Source of the DNA: an uncultured Bacteroidales bacterium
GTDB lineage: Bacteria > Bacteroidota > Bacteroidia > Bacteroidales > Paludibacteraceae
Length of the DNA stretch: 49,951 nucleotides
Assembly: GCA_946403215.1 (NCBI GenBank)
Contig: CAMIZG010000009.1
Span: forward strand, 1 to 49,951
Direction of reading: 5' to 3'
Shown: one piece after another, positions 33,996 to 43,245 of the stretch
Position numbering within the stretch: position 1 is the first letter of the stretch
Layout: every line of letters begins with the position of its first letter
Notes under the pieces: model-generated
The model's input: only the letters and a program-made list of their open reading frames with translations
Told to the model about the DNA's origin: nothing
Databases searched by the model: none
Program-made: the position numbers and the translations under genes

Positions 33996-36743
33996 CTATA
34001 AGGCAAATCGAACGGTTATCTTCACGCCGTTTCGTCCCCAGGCACCGATCTTGCGTTTGTGTCCGTTAGGCAGTTCGTACTCGTTGTAGGTGAGTCGGCG
34101 TACATAGTCGATGCGGATGAACTTGAATATATTCTCAAATCCTGCGGTTATCTCCATGTACGGCAGTTTGCCGATGGGTGAGCTGGTGTAGCCGGATACA
34201 TATTCGCCATTGGCGTCGAAGGTTGATGAGTCGGGGAAGCGGTACAGTCCCTCGTTGCCTGGCAGGTAGGGGTTGTTTTTGGCCGTAAGGCCACCGTAGA
34301 TACCCGAGAACGACACTACGCCGCGGAGTTTCAATCGGTTGATACCGGGGATGCGGTTCAAGATCCATCCTTTGAAGAAATAGGTGGCGTAGAGTGCCAC
34401 GTACTCATCCATGATGAACTCCATGGGTTGCATGAGGTTGAAGGCGTTCTTGCCTAGGAAGATGGAGGTGGAGGTAGTGGGTGTGTATAGGTGGGTGAAG
34501 GGCACCTTGTTCCAGATCATACCGGTTTGGATGCGCGCGTCGAGATGTCCGAAACTGGAGAACCAAAAGCGCTTTTCGGCAGTGAGTTGGGTGACGTTGT
34601 ACAAGAATCCTTTACCTCCGCTGGCTCGGTCGTCATGGAAACCTATCTGGTGACGAATGCTGATGACGGGTGCGTCCTGCTCGAGTGTGAACGGCGTTTC
34701 CACTCCTGAGCGGTTGATGGGGAAGTCGGCGCCTGGGGAGTAGCGCAGTTCGAGCCCCAGTTCGTAGTTGTGGTAAGCCTTGATGCGCTCCGTAGAGCTG
34801 ATAGCTCCCAATGTATCGTACGCCAGTACGCGGTCGTAGGTCATGGCTCCGGCTGCCTCGTTGTACTCGTAGTCAAGGTTAGCCTTGGCGGTGAGCTGGA
34901 TGGGTAACTCCTTGTTGTACATCAGTCGGGCTCGGGCTACGTATTGGAAGTTCTTCATTACCACCTTCCCCGTCGGTATAGACATAAGCACATGATCTCG
35001 ATCGACTACGCCGAACTGCTGTCCGGGTTCGTTGACATCGTAGTTAAGCGACAAGGCGAGGTAGTCGCGCAGCGGTTCGTACTGATGGTAGCGCTTCTTG
35101 TTGAAGGAGTACATGAGTGTCAGATCGCCTTTGGGGCGATTGTCACCAAAGCCGTAGGCGGCGTAGGTGGACAGGAAAAACTGCGGATGCAGATTAGCCG
35201 TGGTGGTGCCGCCTATACGCAGACGGACACCCTCGAGCATGTTCCAGGAGATGGTGTTGTAGATAGGACCGAAATCCCATTTCGATTCTCCCCAGCGCGA
35301 GGACGGGACAGTAGCCACATACTCGGTGCCCAGTGCATCCAGGGTCATGAGCAGGGCATTGAACTTAGGCGTGGACTTGAACTCATCCACCAGATCCATC
35401 ACCGATGACTCATAGAACGACAACGGCTCCGGGCGATGCTCATCCCAGTAGCGGAAATCCTCGCGGATAGAGGTGGTGTCGGCAGGTTTAACGCTATCGG
35501 TCAGGCCATAGAACGGCGAATAGACCTCCTTGTCGATGGGGCTGTCGAAGTCGAAGTCGGTGTATATCTTCGTCTGCCGCGCCAGCAGCGTGCGCTTGCG
35601 GTCGGTGAGGTAGAACTTGCAATAGGTAGTCGTTCGGTCAGGCACCCACAGGCCATTATCCAGCTTCTTGTACTCGTGTGCGATAGAGTAGTCGCTCACG
35701 AAGTTCAGGTTGATGTGCGGCGGTATATTGATGGCGTACTTCTTGAGCTTGTAGGTCGAGTCGTTGACGATGTACATGTGTCCGGTGAACGAGTAACTCT
35801 CGGAGTTGACGGGTACGAACGCGAGGTCAATACACGACACGCCGTCCACCATGATCGTATCCATGATGTAATACTGGTAATACGCCACCGCCAGTTGCGA
35901 GGACAGCGGTGATACGAACCGGTTGAATAGGATGTTCATGTTATCGTCGTTGATATCTACGTCCTTGAAGATCGCTTTCAGCTGATTCTCCAGCGTGCGG
36001 GTAGAGATGAGTGACTCCAGACCGAAGAAGCGCTTGCGCTCCATCACCTCGCGCTCGCGGTGCGGCTTCTGCTGGTAGTACTCGGTACACATGTTTTCGC
36101 GGATGGACAGGGTCAGGGCAGGATAGGTGCCGGTGGTGTCGATGTACTTGCGGACAAAGTCAAATGATTTCCACAAGCCCTTGTTGAAGTTGGGGGTGAA
36201 GTTATCCAGCGCATACGACTGCCTGTGGTAGGTGGAGGCGGTGTAGTGATCCTGAGTGCGTGGCGTGAGCGAGTCTTTGTGGGCAATCACATTGCGGATG
36301 AGCTCCACTGCCGGATTGCCCTTGCGGCGATACTCCTGCTTGCGATGCTTGGGCGTGACCACAATGTCCTGCAGGTTGTACACATCAGGCTTCATCTTGA
36401 TCTTGATGTTCTTGCGCTGCTGTCCCGGGCGGAGGGTGAACATCTCCGTCTTGTAGCCCACCATCTGGAAGTTGACGGTGGTGTAGCCTTCGGGGTTACT
36501 CAGACTGAAATTACCGTCAAGGTCAGAGGTGGTGCCGTACTGTGTGTTGAGCGAGCCTTGGCTGGATGATTTGATGAAGCACAACTGCACGAACGGCAAC
36601 GGCTCGCCGGTCTCGGCATCCAGCACCGTGCCCGCAATCGACACGGTCTTGTCCTGCGCCAACGTAATGGACAATGATCCATTGACTATTGATAGGATCA
36701 GCAATCCTATCCGTAATATTCTATGTAACCTTTCAGCTCTCAA
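33996..36743 (-). CDS. DUF5686 outer-membrane protein with carboxypeptidase-regulatory-like domain
   Basis: A 915-residue exported protein. After a signal peptide ending in ITLAQ, residues 33-115 form a CarboxypepD_reg-like Ig domain (SIAGTVLDAETGEPLPFVQ, TTVNFQMVGYKTEMFTL), then the DUF5686 region with many beta strands, typical of an outer-membrane barrel lacking a TonB plug. Functions of the family are unknown. The only start in frame before the signal peptide is a TTG at 36743; a stop lies 27 bases upstream of it. The leader codons come from a low-complexity stretch (ATTGACTATTGATAGG type). Downstream is the small barrel gene. Confidence 0.88.
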   Translation of the reverse strand: MRAERLHRILRIGLLILSIVNGSLSITLAQDKTVSIAGTVLDAETGEPLPFVQLCFIKSSSQGSLNTQYGTTSDLDGNFSLSNPEGYTTVNFQMVGYKTEMFTLRPGQQRKNIKIKMKPDVYNLQDIVVTPKHRKQEYRRKGNPAVELIRNVIAHKDSLTPRTQDHYTASTYHRQSYALDNFTPNFNKGLWKSFDFVRKYIDTTGTYPALTLSIRENMCTEYYQQKPHREREVMERKRFFGLESLISTRTLENQLKAIFKDVDINDDNMNILFNRFVSPLSSQLAVAYYQYYIMDTIMVDGVSCIDLAFVPVNSESYSFTGHMYIVNDSTYKLKKYAINIPPHINLNFVSDYSIAHEYKKLDNGLWVPDRTTTYCKFYLTDRKRTLLARQTKIYTDFDFDSPIDKEVYSPFYGLTDSVKPADTTSIREDFRYWDEHRPEPLSFYESSVMDLVDEFKSTPKFNALLMTLDALGTEYVATVPSSRWGESKWDFGPIYNTISWNMLEGVRLRIGGTTTANLHPQFFLSTYAAYGFGDNRPKGDLTLMYSFNKKRYHQYEPLRDYLALSLNYDVNEPGQQFGVVDRDHVLMSIPTGKVVMKNFQYVARARLMYNKELPIQLTAKANLDYEYNEAAGAMTYDRVLAYDTLGAISSTERIKAYHNYELGLELRYSPGADFPINRSGVETPFTLEQDAPVISIRHQIGFHDDRASGGKGFLYNVTQLTAEKRFWFSSFGHLDARIQTGMIWNKVPFTHLYTPTTSTSIFLGKNAFNLMQPMEFIMDEYVALYATYFFKGWILNRIPGINRLKLRGVVSFSGIYGGLTAKNNPYLPGNEGLYRFPDSSTFDANGEYVSGYTSSPIGKLPYMEITAGFENIFKFIRIDYVRRLTYNEYELPNGHKRKIGAWGRNGVKITVRFAL

Positions 36744-36764
36744 ACTACTATCAACTATGCACTC

Positions 36765-37127
36765 TTATGCTACCCTTGCAATGCAATAACAACCCACCAT
36801 AACCAGCACTACGCCTATCCACTGCCAGTAGCCAACCGATTCGTGGAAGATAACCAATCCTGCCAACATACCGAAGATGAAGCCGAGACTCGTTAGCGGG
36901 TAGATCTGCGAGAACGGGTACTTACTCAGCAACCAGAACCAGAACAGGTTAGCAGCGATTAGAGTGACGACAGCCACCTGCATCCATAGGTTGAGGATAA
37001 CATTGTTCCAAATATGCGCCCAGGTCCATTGCCACTCGGGCAAGTCCTGCATGGCGAGCTTCAGCGCTACCTGCCCGAACACTAACATGGCGGTCTGCAG
37101 GAGCATCAATAAAACCATTACTATCAT
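36765..37127 (-). CDS. Small EamA/SMR-like membrane transporter
   Basis: A 120-residue protein with four membrane segments (VMVLLMLLQTAMLVFGQVAL, LWMQVAVVTLIAANLFWFWL, PLTSLGFIFGMLAGLVIF, WIGVVLVMVGCYCIA), matching the EamA/EmrE-like fold. The pattern KYPFSQIYPLTSLGF is typical of the ArnE/EamA single-domain group, which can move lipid-linked sugars. It overlaps the glycosyltransferase stop as ATGA, so a role in moving or using a lipid-linked sugar is plausible but unproven. Confidence 0.86.
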   Translation of the reverse strand: MIVMVLLMLLQTAMLVFGQVALKLAMQDLPEWQWTWAHIWNNVILNLWMQVAVVTLIAANLFWFWLLSKYPFSQIYPLTSLGFIFGMLAGLVIFHESVGYWQWIGVVLVMVGCYCIARVA

Positions 37128-38296
37128 TTTCCGTGCTTGATCTTATAGGATTCTTTTATGTCGCGGTAGCGGAGTATAACCTCGTCGATTATATCCTCCC
37201 AGCTGCGTGCGATGGTCTTTGAGGCGCGTTTGCCCACTTGTTGCAGAATATCGGGGTGCTGCATCAGATACTTGATGCGCTCGGCATACACCTGCTTGTC
37301 GTTGGGCGTGAGGAAACCGTTGACATCGGGCTGTATGACCTCGGCAGCCGTTGACTCCTGGAGCATCAGTGCAGGTGTGTGCATAGCTGCTGCTTCCCGA
37401 ACCACAAGCGGTGCATTGTCGTACAACGAGGGGAAAAGGAACAGATCAGCAGCGGCGTCGATGCGCTTGAGGCGTTCGCGGTCGAGGATGTTACCGAGCA
37501 TGGTCACTTTGTGCGCCAAGCCTAACTCCTTGATCTTTGTGCGAATGTCATGAACGGCGTAGCCCGTACCAACCATGAACAGCTGCCACGGCTGCTCCTT
37601 GATCAGCGCCAGTGATTCGAGAATAAAGCCTATGTTCTTCTCCCAAATATGCTGTCCTACGAATAGAAGCATCGTATCCCCTTGCTCCAGACCTAACTCT
37701 TCGCGCATCTGTTGCCGCAGGACCTTGATCTCTTCCACGGGCGTAGAGAAGTCGTTGCCGTTCTCCACCACTGTCACGGCACCCTTGTATCCGTACTCGC
37801 GCAGCGTGGGCTCAACGGCTGCCTGCGGAATCCACACCTCGTCGGCTTTTTCGTAGAACCGTACCACACGCTTCACCATCATATCTACGATATCCTTGCT
37901 TGGTACGTTGTGCTCAAAGTCCTGGCGATACTTGGAGTGGAATGTGGCTACCAGTGGTATTTGCTGCGACTTGGCAGCCGAGCGAGCCAGCGTAGCCGTT
38001 GTGAATGGGCAATGGGCGTGCACCAGGTCGAACTTCAACCCTTGCCACTCTTGCAGGAAGATAGGCGAGAAGTACGGCATACCGAAGCGATAGGGGGCAC
38101 GGAAAGGTATTGGCACCGAACTATAGCGGTAAACAGGGTAAGGCGCCTGCTTGATGATCTCACTGGCACCCGGGGCATAAGGAGTGATCACACTCACCTC
38201 GTGCCCCTTCGAATGCAGCCAGTAGGCGTAGTTCTGTACGGTCAGCGCCACTCCGTCCAATACGGGAGGGAAATTATCATTGAATAGTCCTATCAT
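37124..38296 (-). CDS. Glycosyltransferase family 4 protein
   Basis: A 390-residue GT-B enzyme. MIGLFNDNFPPVLDGVALTV is the N-terminal donor-independent signature shared with mannosyl- and glucosyl-lipid transferases, followed by HAHCPFTTATLARSAAK. The C-terminal half has LLFVGQHIWEKNIGF, the nucleotide-sugar region, and LFPSLYDNAPLVVREAAAMH, the EX7E-like motif. Related enzymes glycosylate diacylglycerol or phosphatidylinositol; the acceptor here is unknown. It is coupled to the small EamA-like transporter. Confidence 0.93.
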   Translation of the reverse strand: MIGLFNDNFPPVLDGVALTVQNYAYWLHSKGHEVSVITPYAPGASEIIKQAPYPVYRYSSVPIPFRAPYRFGMPYFSPIFLQEWQGLKFDLVHAHCPFTTATLARSAAKSQQIPLVATFHSKYRQDFEHNVPSKDIVDMMVKRVVRFYEKADEVWIPQAAVEPTLREYGYKGAVTVVENGNDFSTPVEEIKVLRQQMREELGLEQGDTMLLFVGQHIWEKNIGFILESLALIKEQPWQLFMVGTGYAVHDIRTKIKELGLAHKVTMLGNILDRERLKRIDAAADLFLFPSLYDNAPLVVREAAAMHTPALMLQESTAAEVIQPDVNGFLTPNDKQVYAERIKYLMQHPDILQQVGKRASKTIARSWEDIIDEVILRYRDIKESYKIKHGK

Positions 38297-38338
38297 TGTA
38301 GTATAGCAATAAAAATTGTCAACCGAAAGAAGTGCTTG

Positions 38339-39961
38339 TCAGTTTTGTGCGTCCCTGAGCTTGCTTACCACTTGTAATGCAGCGTTTATGCCGTCCAGGG
38401 CGGATGATGTTATCCCTCCGGCGTAGCCTGCACCTTCGCCGCAGGGGTAGAGGTTAGGGTGGGAGAGTGATTGCAGTGTCTCCGCATCGCGCGGTATGCG
38501 AACTGCACTACTTGATCGGCTCTCCACAGCCAGGATGACCGCATCGTTGGTTAGGAAGCCCGGGTACTTGCGGTCGAAGTCACGGAAGCCCTGTTGCAAT
38601 CGTTTGGCTATGAACGGCGGCATCCACTCATGCAGTGCGCTGCTGCGTGTGCCGGGCAGATAACTGCAAGCCGGCAGATCGGCACTGCGCTTGCCGCGAA
38701 CGAAGTCACCCAAACGTTGGGCGGGTGCTATAGCCGGTGCTCCGCCGTGCTCGTAGGCCAAGTGCTCCAGCCATTCTTGCAGGCGCAGGCCTGCCAACGG
38801 ATCGACACGAAATGGGGTCCCCGACAAAACTTGCGTAAGCGATGTTTTGGCGGGGAGAGCGGAGGCATCAGTCGCTTTTATGGAGCTCAGCTCCATCTGT
38901 GCGACCTGATTGCCGAACGCGGCGATATCTTCGGGGTTGATCTGGACGACAATGCCTGAGTTGGCGTATGGCGAGTTGCGGTGGGAGGCTGACATCCCGT
39001 TGATCACGCAGGCATCTGTGCTGCTTGTGGCCGGCACCATGTGTCCTCCCGGGCACATGCAGAACGAATAGACGCCGCGGCCTTCGACCTGGGTCACCAG
39101 ACTGTATGAAGCATTACCCACGTAGTCCACATCGGTCGTGTGGTACATGAGGCGGTTGATGAGCACTTGCGGATGTTCGGCGCGCACACCCATGGCGAAC
39201 CCTTTGGTCTGCAGGGAAACGCCCAGATCAGCGAGCTGGCGGTAGGTGTCGTGGGCCGAGTGGCCGATAGCCAGGATGACCGGCACCCCTCCGGCCGGAA
39301 GGGACGGGGAGAGCCATTGGCGGAGTTCAGCCATGCTTACGCAGTGGTTGAAGTGAATCTCGCCGCCATGTTCTATGACACATTCGCGCATGGCGCGGAT
39401 GATGGACGGTAGTTTGTCGCTACCTATGTGTGCGTGGGTCTCGTAGAGGACAGTGTCGGGTGCACCGAAATAGTGGAAGAGCTCCATCACGCGCTGCATG
39501 TTACCGCGTTTCTTGGAGCGTGAGAAGAGTTTGCCGTCGCTGAACGTACCGGCACCACCTTCGCCGAAACAGTAGTTCGACTCATCGTTGAGGCTCACAT
39601 TGCGGTTCAGCAGTGCTATATCCTTCTTGCGTTCGCTGACGTCCTTGCCGCGCTCGTAGATGATGGGTTTGACGCTGTGCTCCAGGCAGGTAAGTGCGGC
39701 GAACAGTCCGGCTGGTCCGGCACCAATGATGCGCACGAACTTCTGAGCATGGTGCACATCCTGCCAAACGGGCGGTGTATATAACGGCAACGGAGCATCC
39801 TTGGGAATAGGATGCCCGTTTTCGTCCAACAGGAGTGTGAGGTTGACCTTCAGTTGCCGCTGGCGCGCATCAACAGAGCGCTTGACCACGCGGTACTGCT
39901 CAGCCATCCGATACGCCTGCTCAGGTGAGAGCGTCAGTATGGACTGCCGTTCGGATGTCAT
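38339..39961 (-). CDS. FAD-dependent dehydrogenase (COG2509 family)
   Basis: A 540-residue flavoprotein. The dinucleotide site is [16 protein letters not shown] near residue 80, with [37 protein letters not shown] and the C-terminal [20 protein letters not shown] motifs characteristic of this uncharacterised family. The N-terminal 70 residues are the small ferredoxin-like region of the group. Substrate and role are unknown. Its ATG overlaps the recA stop as ATGA, though no functional tie to recombination is known. Confidence 0.92.
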   Translation of the reverse strand: MTSERQSILTLSPEQAYRMAEQYRVVKRSVDARQRQLKVNLTLLLDENGHPIPKDAPLPLYTPPVWQDVHHAQKFVRIIGAGPAGLFAALTCLEHSVKPIIYERGKDVSERKKDIALLNRNVSLNDESNYCFGEGGAGTFSDGKLFSRSKKRGNMQRVMELFHYFGAPDTVLYETHAHIGSDKLPSIIRAMRECVIEHGGEIHFNHCVSMAELRQWLSPSLPAGGVPVILAIGHSAHDTYRQLADLGVSLQTKGFAMGVRAEHPQVLINRLMYHTTDVDYVGNASYSLVTQVEGRGVYSFCMCPGGHMVPATSSTDACVINGMSASHRNSPYANSGIVVQINPEDIAAFGNQVAQMELSSIKATDASALPAKTSLTQVLSGTPFRVDPLAGLRLQEWLEHLAYEHGGAPAIAPAQRLGDFVRGKRSADLPACSYLPGTRSSALHEWMPPFIAKRLQQGFRDFDRKYPGFLTNDAVILAVESRSSSAVRIPRDAETLQSLSHPNLYPCGEGAGYAGGITSSALDGINAALQVVSKLRDAQN

Positions 39962-40953
39962 TGCATGATTTGTGCCTCAATCTCGTCAGCCAGATCGGGG
40001 TTCTCCTTGAGGAGTTTCTTCACTGCATCGCGACCTTGGGCGAGCTTCTGTCCGTTGTAGCTGAACCAGGAGCCTGACTTCTGCAGGATACCTTTGGCTA
40101 CGCCAAGATCCACCAGTTCGCCGCTACGGGATATGCCCTCGTCGAACATGAGGTCGAACTCGGCTTTCTTGAACGGGGGAGCGACCTTGTTCTTCACCAC
40201 CTTGACGCGCACCTGGTTGCCGATAACTTCGTCGCCGTCCTTGATCTGGGTCACGCGGCGGATGTCGAGGCGTACGGATGCATAGAACTTGAGCGCGTTA
40301 CCGCCTGTAGTTGTTTCGGGGTTGCCGAACATCACACCAATCTTCTCGCGGAGCTGGTTGATGAAGATGCAGGTGGTCTGCGTCTTGTTGATCGTGGCAG
40401 TCATCTTACGGAGCGCCTGGCTCATCAGTCGTGCCTGCAGGCCCACCTTGTTGTCACCCATCTCACCGTCGATCTCTGCCTTGGGTGTCAGAGCAGCCAC
40501 AGAGTCGATGACGATGAGGTCAACGGCTGCAGAGCTGATCAGTTTGTCGGCAATCTCCAAGGCTTGCTCACCGCTGTCGGGCTGGGCAATAAGCAGGTTG
40601 TCGGTGTCCACACCGAGCTTCTCGGCATAGAAACGGTCGAACGCATGCTCGGCGTCGATGATAGCGGCAATGCCACCCTGGCGCTGTACCTCAGCCATCG
40701 CGTGGATAGCGAGAGTCGTCTTACCGGATGACTCGGGGCCGAAGATCTCAATCACTCGTCCGCGCGGATAGCCGCCTACGCCCAAAGCGAGGTTGAGCGT
40801 CACACTGCCGGTAGGAATGACCTGTACGTCCTCAACGCGGTCATCGCCAAGCTTCATGATGGCACCTTTGCCGAAATCCTTGTCAATTTTATCAATAGCC
40901 AACTGCAGGGCTTTGAGTTTCTCAGCAGATGGCTGTTTTCTTTCTTCTGCCAT
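39958..40953 (-). CDS. recA: Recombinase RecA
   Basis: A 331-residue RecA, slightly short at the C terminus. Walker [15 protein letters not shown], the MAW-type core [18 protein letters not shown], the Walker B region [20 protein letters not shown], loop L1 and loop L2 ([20 protein letters not shown]) are intact. It coats single-stranded DNA and drives strand exchange and the SOS response. The ATG at 40953 gives [12 protein letters not shown]. Upstream is a 63-bp palindromic word array rather than a recognisable promoter, so it may be read from the NifU/GGGtGRT promoter. No LexA site is evident to me. Confidence 0.98.
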   Translation of the reverse strand: MAEERKQPSAEKLKALQLAIDKIDKDFGKGAIMKLGDDRVEDVQVIPTGSVTLNLALGVGGYPRGRVIEIFGPESSGKTTLAIHAMAEVQRQGGIAAIIDAEHAFDRFYAEKLGVDTDNLLIAQPDSGEQALEIADKLISSAAVDLIVIDSVAALTPKAEIDGEMGDNKVGLQARLMSQALRKMTATINKTQTTCIFINQLREKIGVMFGNPETTTGGNALKFYASVRLDIRRVTQIKDGDEVIGNQVRVKVVKNKVAPPFKKAEFDLMFDEGISRSGELVDLGVAKGILQKSGSWFSYNGQKLAQGRDAVKKLLKENPDLADEIEAQIMQ

Positions 40954-40965
40954 AGTTTTTATGTT

Positions 40966-41028
40966 GGCTGTTAGCCGTTAGCCATTAGCCATTGGCTGCC
41001 AATAGCCAACGGCCAATAGCTAATAGCC
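40966..41028. repeat. 63-bp imperfect palindrome of 7-bp words upstream of recA
   Basis: The left arm (40966-40996) is built of GTTAGCC/ATTAGCC/ATTGGC words and the right arm (40998-41028) is its near reverse complement (GCCAATA, GCCAACG, GCCAATA, GCTAATA). Of 31 positions 24 pair and all seven differences are transitions. It lies between the GGGtGRT stop (41036) and the recA start (40953). Confidence 0.9.
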
Positions 41029-41035
41029 GGATTAA

Positions 41036-42046
41036 TTACTTGTTCAGGGCGAGTGCAACATTAACGGCGCAAGCCACGGTGCAACCTACCATCGGGTTGT
41101 TGCCTATACCGAGGAAGCCCATCATCTCAACGTGTGCAGGTACAGAGCTCGAGCCTGCGAACTGTGCATCGCTGTGCATACGTCCGAGGGTGTCGGTCAT
41201 ACCATAGGATGCGGGGCCTGCAGCCATGTTGTCGGGGTGCAATGTACGACCTGTGCCGCCGCCGGATGCAACCGAGAAGTACGGCTTGCCGGCGAGCACG
41301 CGCTCTTTCTTATACGTACCGGCTACGGGGTGCTGGAAGCGGGTCGGGTTGGTGGAGTTACCGGTGATCGATACATCCACGTTCTCGTGCCACAGGATGG
41401 CTACGCCCTCGCGAACGTCGTCAGCACCGTAGCAGTTCACCTTGGCGCGCGGACCGTCAGAGTAAGCTTTCTTGCGAACAATCTTCAACTCACCGGTGAA
41501 GTAGTCAAACTCCGTCTGTACATAGGTGAAGCCGTTGATGCGGCTGATGATCATTGCAGCGTCCTTGCCCAGACCGTTCAGGATGCAGCGCAGCGGGTTC
41601 TTGCGCACCTTGTTGGCCATCTCGGCGATCTTGATAGCGCCCTCGGCGGCAGCGAAGCTCTCGTGTCCGGCCAGGAAGGCGAAGCATTGTGTCTCCTCGC
41701 GGAGCAGACGTGCAGCCAGGTTGCCGTGGCCGATACCTACCTTACGGTCGTCAGCTACAGAGCCCGGGATGCAGAATGCCTGCAATCCGATACCGATAGC
41801 CTCGGCGGCGTCAGCGGCGTTCTTGCAACCTTTCTTCAGGGCGATGGCGGTGCCTACGACATAAGCCCACTTGGCGTTCTCGAAGCAGATGCGTTGTGTC
41901 TCCTCGCAGGTGATATAAGGATCGAGGCCATATTGCTCGCAGATCTGGTTAGCCTCCTCGATGGAAGCGATGCCATTAGCATTCAGTGCGGCGAGAATCT
42001 GTTTCTCGCGGCGGTCTTGCGACTCAAATTTTACTTCACGTAACAT
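41036..42046 (-). CDS. GGGtGRT protein
   Basis: A 336-residue protein carrying the name motif ASGGGTGRTLHPDN near residue 260, followed by a Gly/Met-rich segment MMGFLGIGNNPMVGCTVACA. Family members occur next to NifU-like scaffold genes in anaerobes, and their biochemical role is not established as far as I know. Conserved Cys residues (including EQYGLDPYITCEETQRICFE near residue 45) would suit metal or cluster binding. It starts 12 bases after the NifU-like gene, so the two are surely co-transcribed. Confidence 0.94.
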   Translation of the reverse strand: MLREVKFESQDRREKQILAALNANGIASIEEANQICEQYGLDPYITCEETQRICFENAKWAYVVGTAIALKKGCKNAADAAEAIGIGLQAFCIPGSVADDRKVGIGHGNLAARLLREETQCFAFLAGHESFAAAEGAIKIAEMANKVRKNPLRCILNGLGKDAAMIISRINGFTYVQTEFDYFTGELKIVRKKAYSDGPRAKVNCYGADDVREGVAILWHENVDVSITGNSTNPTRFQHPVAGTYKKERVLAGKPYFSVASGGGTGRTLHPDNMAAGPASYGMTDTLGRMHSDAQFAGSSSVPAHVEMMGFLGIGNNPMVGCTVACAVNVALALNK

Positions 42047-42058
42047 AGTCTGTCCTCC

Positions 42059-42760
42059 TTAGTTTTTGCGTGGGTCGATTGATTTAACTGCGCCTTGCTC
42101 CTTGGTGGTGCGTCCGTAGGTTCCGGTAACGCTCTTGAGCGCCTCATTGGCGTCCATGCCCTTCTTGACGGCGTCCATGAACTTGCCCATGTGTACGTAT
42201 TCGTAGCCGCAAACCTCGTTGTCCTCGTCCAGGAACTCCTTGGTGATGTATCCCTCGGTGAGTTGCAGGTAACGAACGCCCTTGGCCTTGGTGGAGTACA
42301 GCGTACCGCACTGCGATACGAGTCCCTTGCCCAGGTCTTCCAGTCCGGCGCCGATGGTCAGACCGCCCTCGCTGAAGGCACTCTGCGTACGGCCGTAAAC
42401 GATCTGAAGGAACAACTCGCGCATAGCGGTGTTGATAGCGTCGCATACGAGGTCGGTGTTCAGTGCCTCAAGGATGGTCTTGCCCGGCAGGATTTCAGCG
42501 GCCATTGCAGCCGAGTGCGTCATGCCTGAGCAACCGATGGTCTCTACGAGTGCTTCTTCGATCACGCCGTCTTTTACGTTAAGGCTGAGCTTGCAAGTGC
42601 CCTGTTGGGGTGCACACCAGCCGATGCCGTGCGTCATTCCTGAGATGTCCTTGATCTCCGTAGCCTTGACCCATTTTCCCTCTTCGGGAATCGGTGCCGG
42701 TCCATGCTTCGGACCTTTGGCTACAACGCACATTTCTTGTACTTCTTTCGAGTAAATCAT
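42059..42760 (-). CDS. NifU-like iron-sulfur cluster scaffold protein
   Basis: A 233-residue protein of the IscU/NifU-N fold. Cys ligands appear in GIGWCAPQQGTCKLSLNVKD and ALVETIGCSGMTHSAAMAAE, matching the variant scaffold family that accompanies GGGtGRT proteins. A Cys in NEVCGYEYVHMG is also conserved-looking. It likely assembles or carries Fe-S clusters for an unidentified target. A perfect promoter lies at 42870-42901. MIYSKEVQEMCVVAKG is the natural start. No iscS or sufBCD gene is nearby. Confidence 0.9.
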   Translation of the reverse strand: MIYSKEVQEMCVVAKGPKHGPAPIPEEGKWVKATEIKDISGMTHGIGWCAPQQGTCKLSLNVKDGVIEEALVETIGCSGMTHSAAMAAEILPGKTILEALNTDLVCDAINTAMRELFLQIVYGRTQSAFSEGGLTIGAGLEDLGKGLVSQCGTLYSTKAKGVRYLQLTEGYITKEFLDEDNEVCGYEYVHMGKFMDAVKKGMDANEALKSVTGTYGRTTKEQGAVKSIDPRKN

Positions 42761-42869
42761 GTGTTTAAGTATTGTTAGTTAATATTGATTGTTTGTCTTG
42801 TTTTTTGGGGGCAATGTAAACCAAGCCATAGGCTGTTGGCGGTGAGGCCCCGATTAGCGAATGCGCTTG

Positions 42870-42901
42870 CAAAGGTACAAAAAAAAAATGATTTTTGCAA
42901 A
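42870..42901 (-). promoter_or_regulatory. Promoter for the NifU-like/GGGtGRT unit
   Basis: Minus strand TTTG (42898-42901), 20 bases, TACCTTTG (42870-42877), with TTTGCAAA at the -33 site. A start near 42863 leaves a leader of about 100 bases before the ATG at 42760, longer than at the other promoters here, so a leader-based control is possible. I see no known riboswitch in it. Confidence 0.88.
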
Positions 42902-43000
42902 TAATTATACTATTTTTTTTCAAAAATGTATAAATTAGCAATAGAGTTGCTATCTTGACCGCTTTTAGACTATTATTTAGACCTTATACCACAAATTTCT

Positions 43001-43025
43001 GTATTATATACGTAGTATATAATAC
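43001..43025. promoter_or_regulatory. Perfect 11-bp inverted repeat, possible operator
   Basis: GTATTATATAC, three bases (GTA), then GTATATAATAC. It is an exact palindrome in an AT-rich spacer 100 bases upstream of the NifU-like promoter. It could bind a dimeric regulator or simply extrude; no family is identifiable. Confidence 0.6.
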
Positions 43026-43049
43026 TAACGTGTAATACACAAAAAAATA

Positions 43050-43107
43050 GTGGGTGATTAGTAGGTGGTTAGTGGGTTATTAGTCTGTGATAAGTGCGTT
43101 ATTCTTA
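43050..43107. repeat. Degenerate GTGGTTAGT-type array
   Basis: Words of 10-11 bases (GTGGGTGATTAGT, AGGTGGTTAGT, GGGTTATTAGT, CTGTGATAAGT, GCGTTATTCTTAG) follow one another between the palindrome and the GC-rich hairpin. Confidence 0.65.
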
Positions 43108-43182
43108 GCCCGAAAAGCCTGTCAACAGCGATTCAACCCCTATTCCGAGGCGTCTCCTGTCCGGTTTTTTCCGACATACAAC

Positions 43183-43206
43183 AGCGGCGGCATCCCTGCC
43201 GCCGCT
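43183..43206. terminator. GC-rich hairpin downstream of the BspA-like gene
   Basis: AGCGGCGGCA, loop TCCC, TGCCGCCGCT: a perfect 10-bp stem 40 bases past the BspA-like stop. No U-run follows directly on either strand, so it may be an RNA-stabilising or weak terminating hairpin rather than a classical terminator. Confidence 0.55.
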
Positions 43207-43245
43207 ATCGTATCGTCATTTCAGGGCAATGTCATTGCCCGCTTT

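Larger units (their letters stand above)
42902..43245. other. Non-coding stretch between the NifU-like promoter and the BspA-like gene
   Basis: About 344 bases without a credible gene. It is AT-rich at first and holds a perfect palindrome (43001-43025), a short-word array (43050-43107) and a GC-rich hairpin (43183-43206), each listed separately. Small frames on the plus strand here have no recognisable protein features. Confidence 0.7.

Noticed and set aside
41132..42043. A 303-codon plus-strand frame opposite the GGGtGRT gene
   Set aside because: It is a shadow of a conserved gene; no domain, signal or start context supports it.
42763..42862. A riboswitch in the 100-base leader of the NifU-like gene
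   Set aside because: I could not recognise any known aptamer core or a terminator/antiterminator pair in it.
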